Shown piece after piece: positions 63,779-64,000 of a DNA stretch of 64,000 bases. The notes under the pieces were generated by a model. The model saw only the letters and a list, made by a program, of their open reading frames with translations, did no database searches and was not told where the DNA came from. Each line of letters begins with the position of its first letter. Positions within the stretch are counted from its first letter, which is position 1. The translations under genes were made by a program, and so were the position numbers. The stretch is from Pseudothauera hydrothermalis (lineage in GTDB: Bacteria; Pseudomonadota; Gammaproteobacteria; Burkholderiales; Rhodocyclaceae): the NCBI RefSeq assembly GCF_003345255.1, contig NZ_CP029331.1:1612001-1676000 (forward strand), written 5' to 3'.

Positions 63779-64000
63779 CCCTGATCGCTTCGGCCGAACT
63801 CCAGGAACTGGCCTTTCGTCTGTGCATGAGCACCGAACCGGTCCCCGGCCACGCACTGTTGCTCGATGCCTTGCGCCGTGAGGGCGGACCGGATTTTGCG
63901 CCGCGCCTGTCACGCGGCGGCTGGTATCGCCCCGGACGCATCATCGACCGTGACGGCCGCTGCGTGGCCGACGATGCACTGGGCTGGCTGGAGGCGGCTT
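63775..64000 (+). CDS. Unknown nif-linked gene, N-terminal part
   Basis: The gene is cut by the window edge after 75 codons. It starts with MTLIASAELQELAFRLCMST after a strong AAGGAGG and overlaps the LRV stop by 4 bases, so it belongs to the rnf-LRV operon. Later residues include GGWYRPGRIIDRDGRCVAD. I do not recognise the family. No signal peptide, cysteine motif or membrane segment is seen in this part. Confidence 0.75.
   Translation, partial: MTLIASAELQELAFRLCMSTEPVPGHALLLDALRREGGPDFAPRLSRGGWYRPGRIIDRDGRCVADDALGWLEAA

Overview
The window is high-GC, gene-dense chromosomal DNA from a diazotrophic betaproteobacterium, most likely of the order Rhodocyclales (Azoarcus/Azospira/Dechloromonas-like). 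This follows from the set of linked genes (nifLA, rnfABCDGEH, nifHDKT, nifB, nifQ, draT, draG), tight operons with ATGA/GTGA overlaps, and housekeeping genes of betaproteobacterial type. No rRNA, tRNA or CRISPR array was seen.

Left part (1-41 kb). It opens in a biotin operon, bioA(partial)-bioF-bioH-bioC-bioD. An anion permease and a hemerythrin-PAS-CRP fusion regulator follow on the minus strand; the regulator has an FNR-type box in its promoter. Next is rlhA (23S rRNA C2501 hydroxylation), cut in two by a complete 3,004-bp IS66-family element with 22-bp inverted repeats, an exact 8-bp target duplication and four ORFs; removing the element restores one 662-codon frame. Then come slyX, a YlqF/RbgA GTPase, aroG-serB-HDOD, moaA, rmuC, an EAL protein, an FtsX-type permease with an M20 amidohydrolase, a transglutaminase/ATP-grasp/alpha-E cluster, an HDAC-family hydrolase, a NYN-LOTUS protein, a DUF429 protein, a GGDEF-EAL protein, a SulP transporter and a universal stress protein.

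Nitrogen-fixation part (40-64 kb). The plus-strand operon nifH-nifD-nifK-nifT-fdx-nafY is flanked by draT (divergent, upstream) and draG (convergent, downstream). The minus strand carries nifB-fdx, a 150-bp palindromic MITE-like repeat, then nifQ-draG. A decayed type III restriction-modification/toxin-antitoxin island separates nifB from the nifL-nifA operon. Divergent from nifLA is rnfABCDGEH, followed by an Fe-S leucine-rich-variant (LRV) protein and an unknown gene cut by the window edge.

Regulation is readable in the sequence. Five sigma-54 -24/-12 promoters (for a SIR2-like gene, nifH, nifB, nifLA and rnfA) are accompanied by five perfect TGT-N10-ACA NifA sites (one each for the SIR2-like gene and nifH, two for nifB, one shared by nifL and rnfA), plus an IHF site at rnfA. 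The genes fit together as follows: NifL-NifA senses redox and nitrogen status and drives the regulon; NifB, NifQ, NafY and the ferredoxins build or serve the Fe-Mo cofactor; Rnf supplies low-potential electrons; DraT/DraG switch NifH by ADP-ribosylation of Arg102. The most notable lead is the uncharacterised SIR2-like, probably NAD-binding protein beside draT, because it has its own full NifA/sigma-54 promoter.
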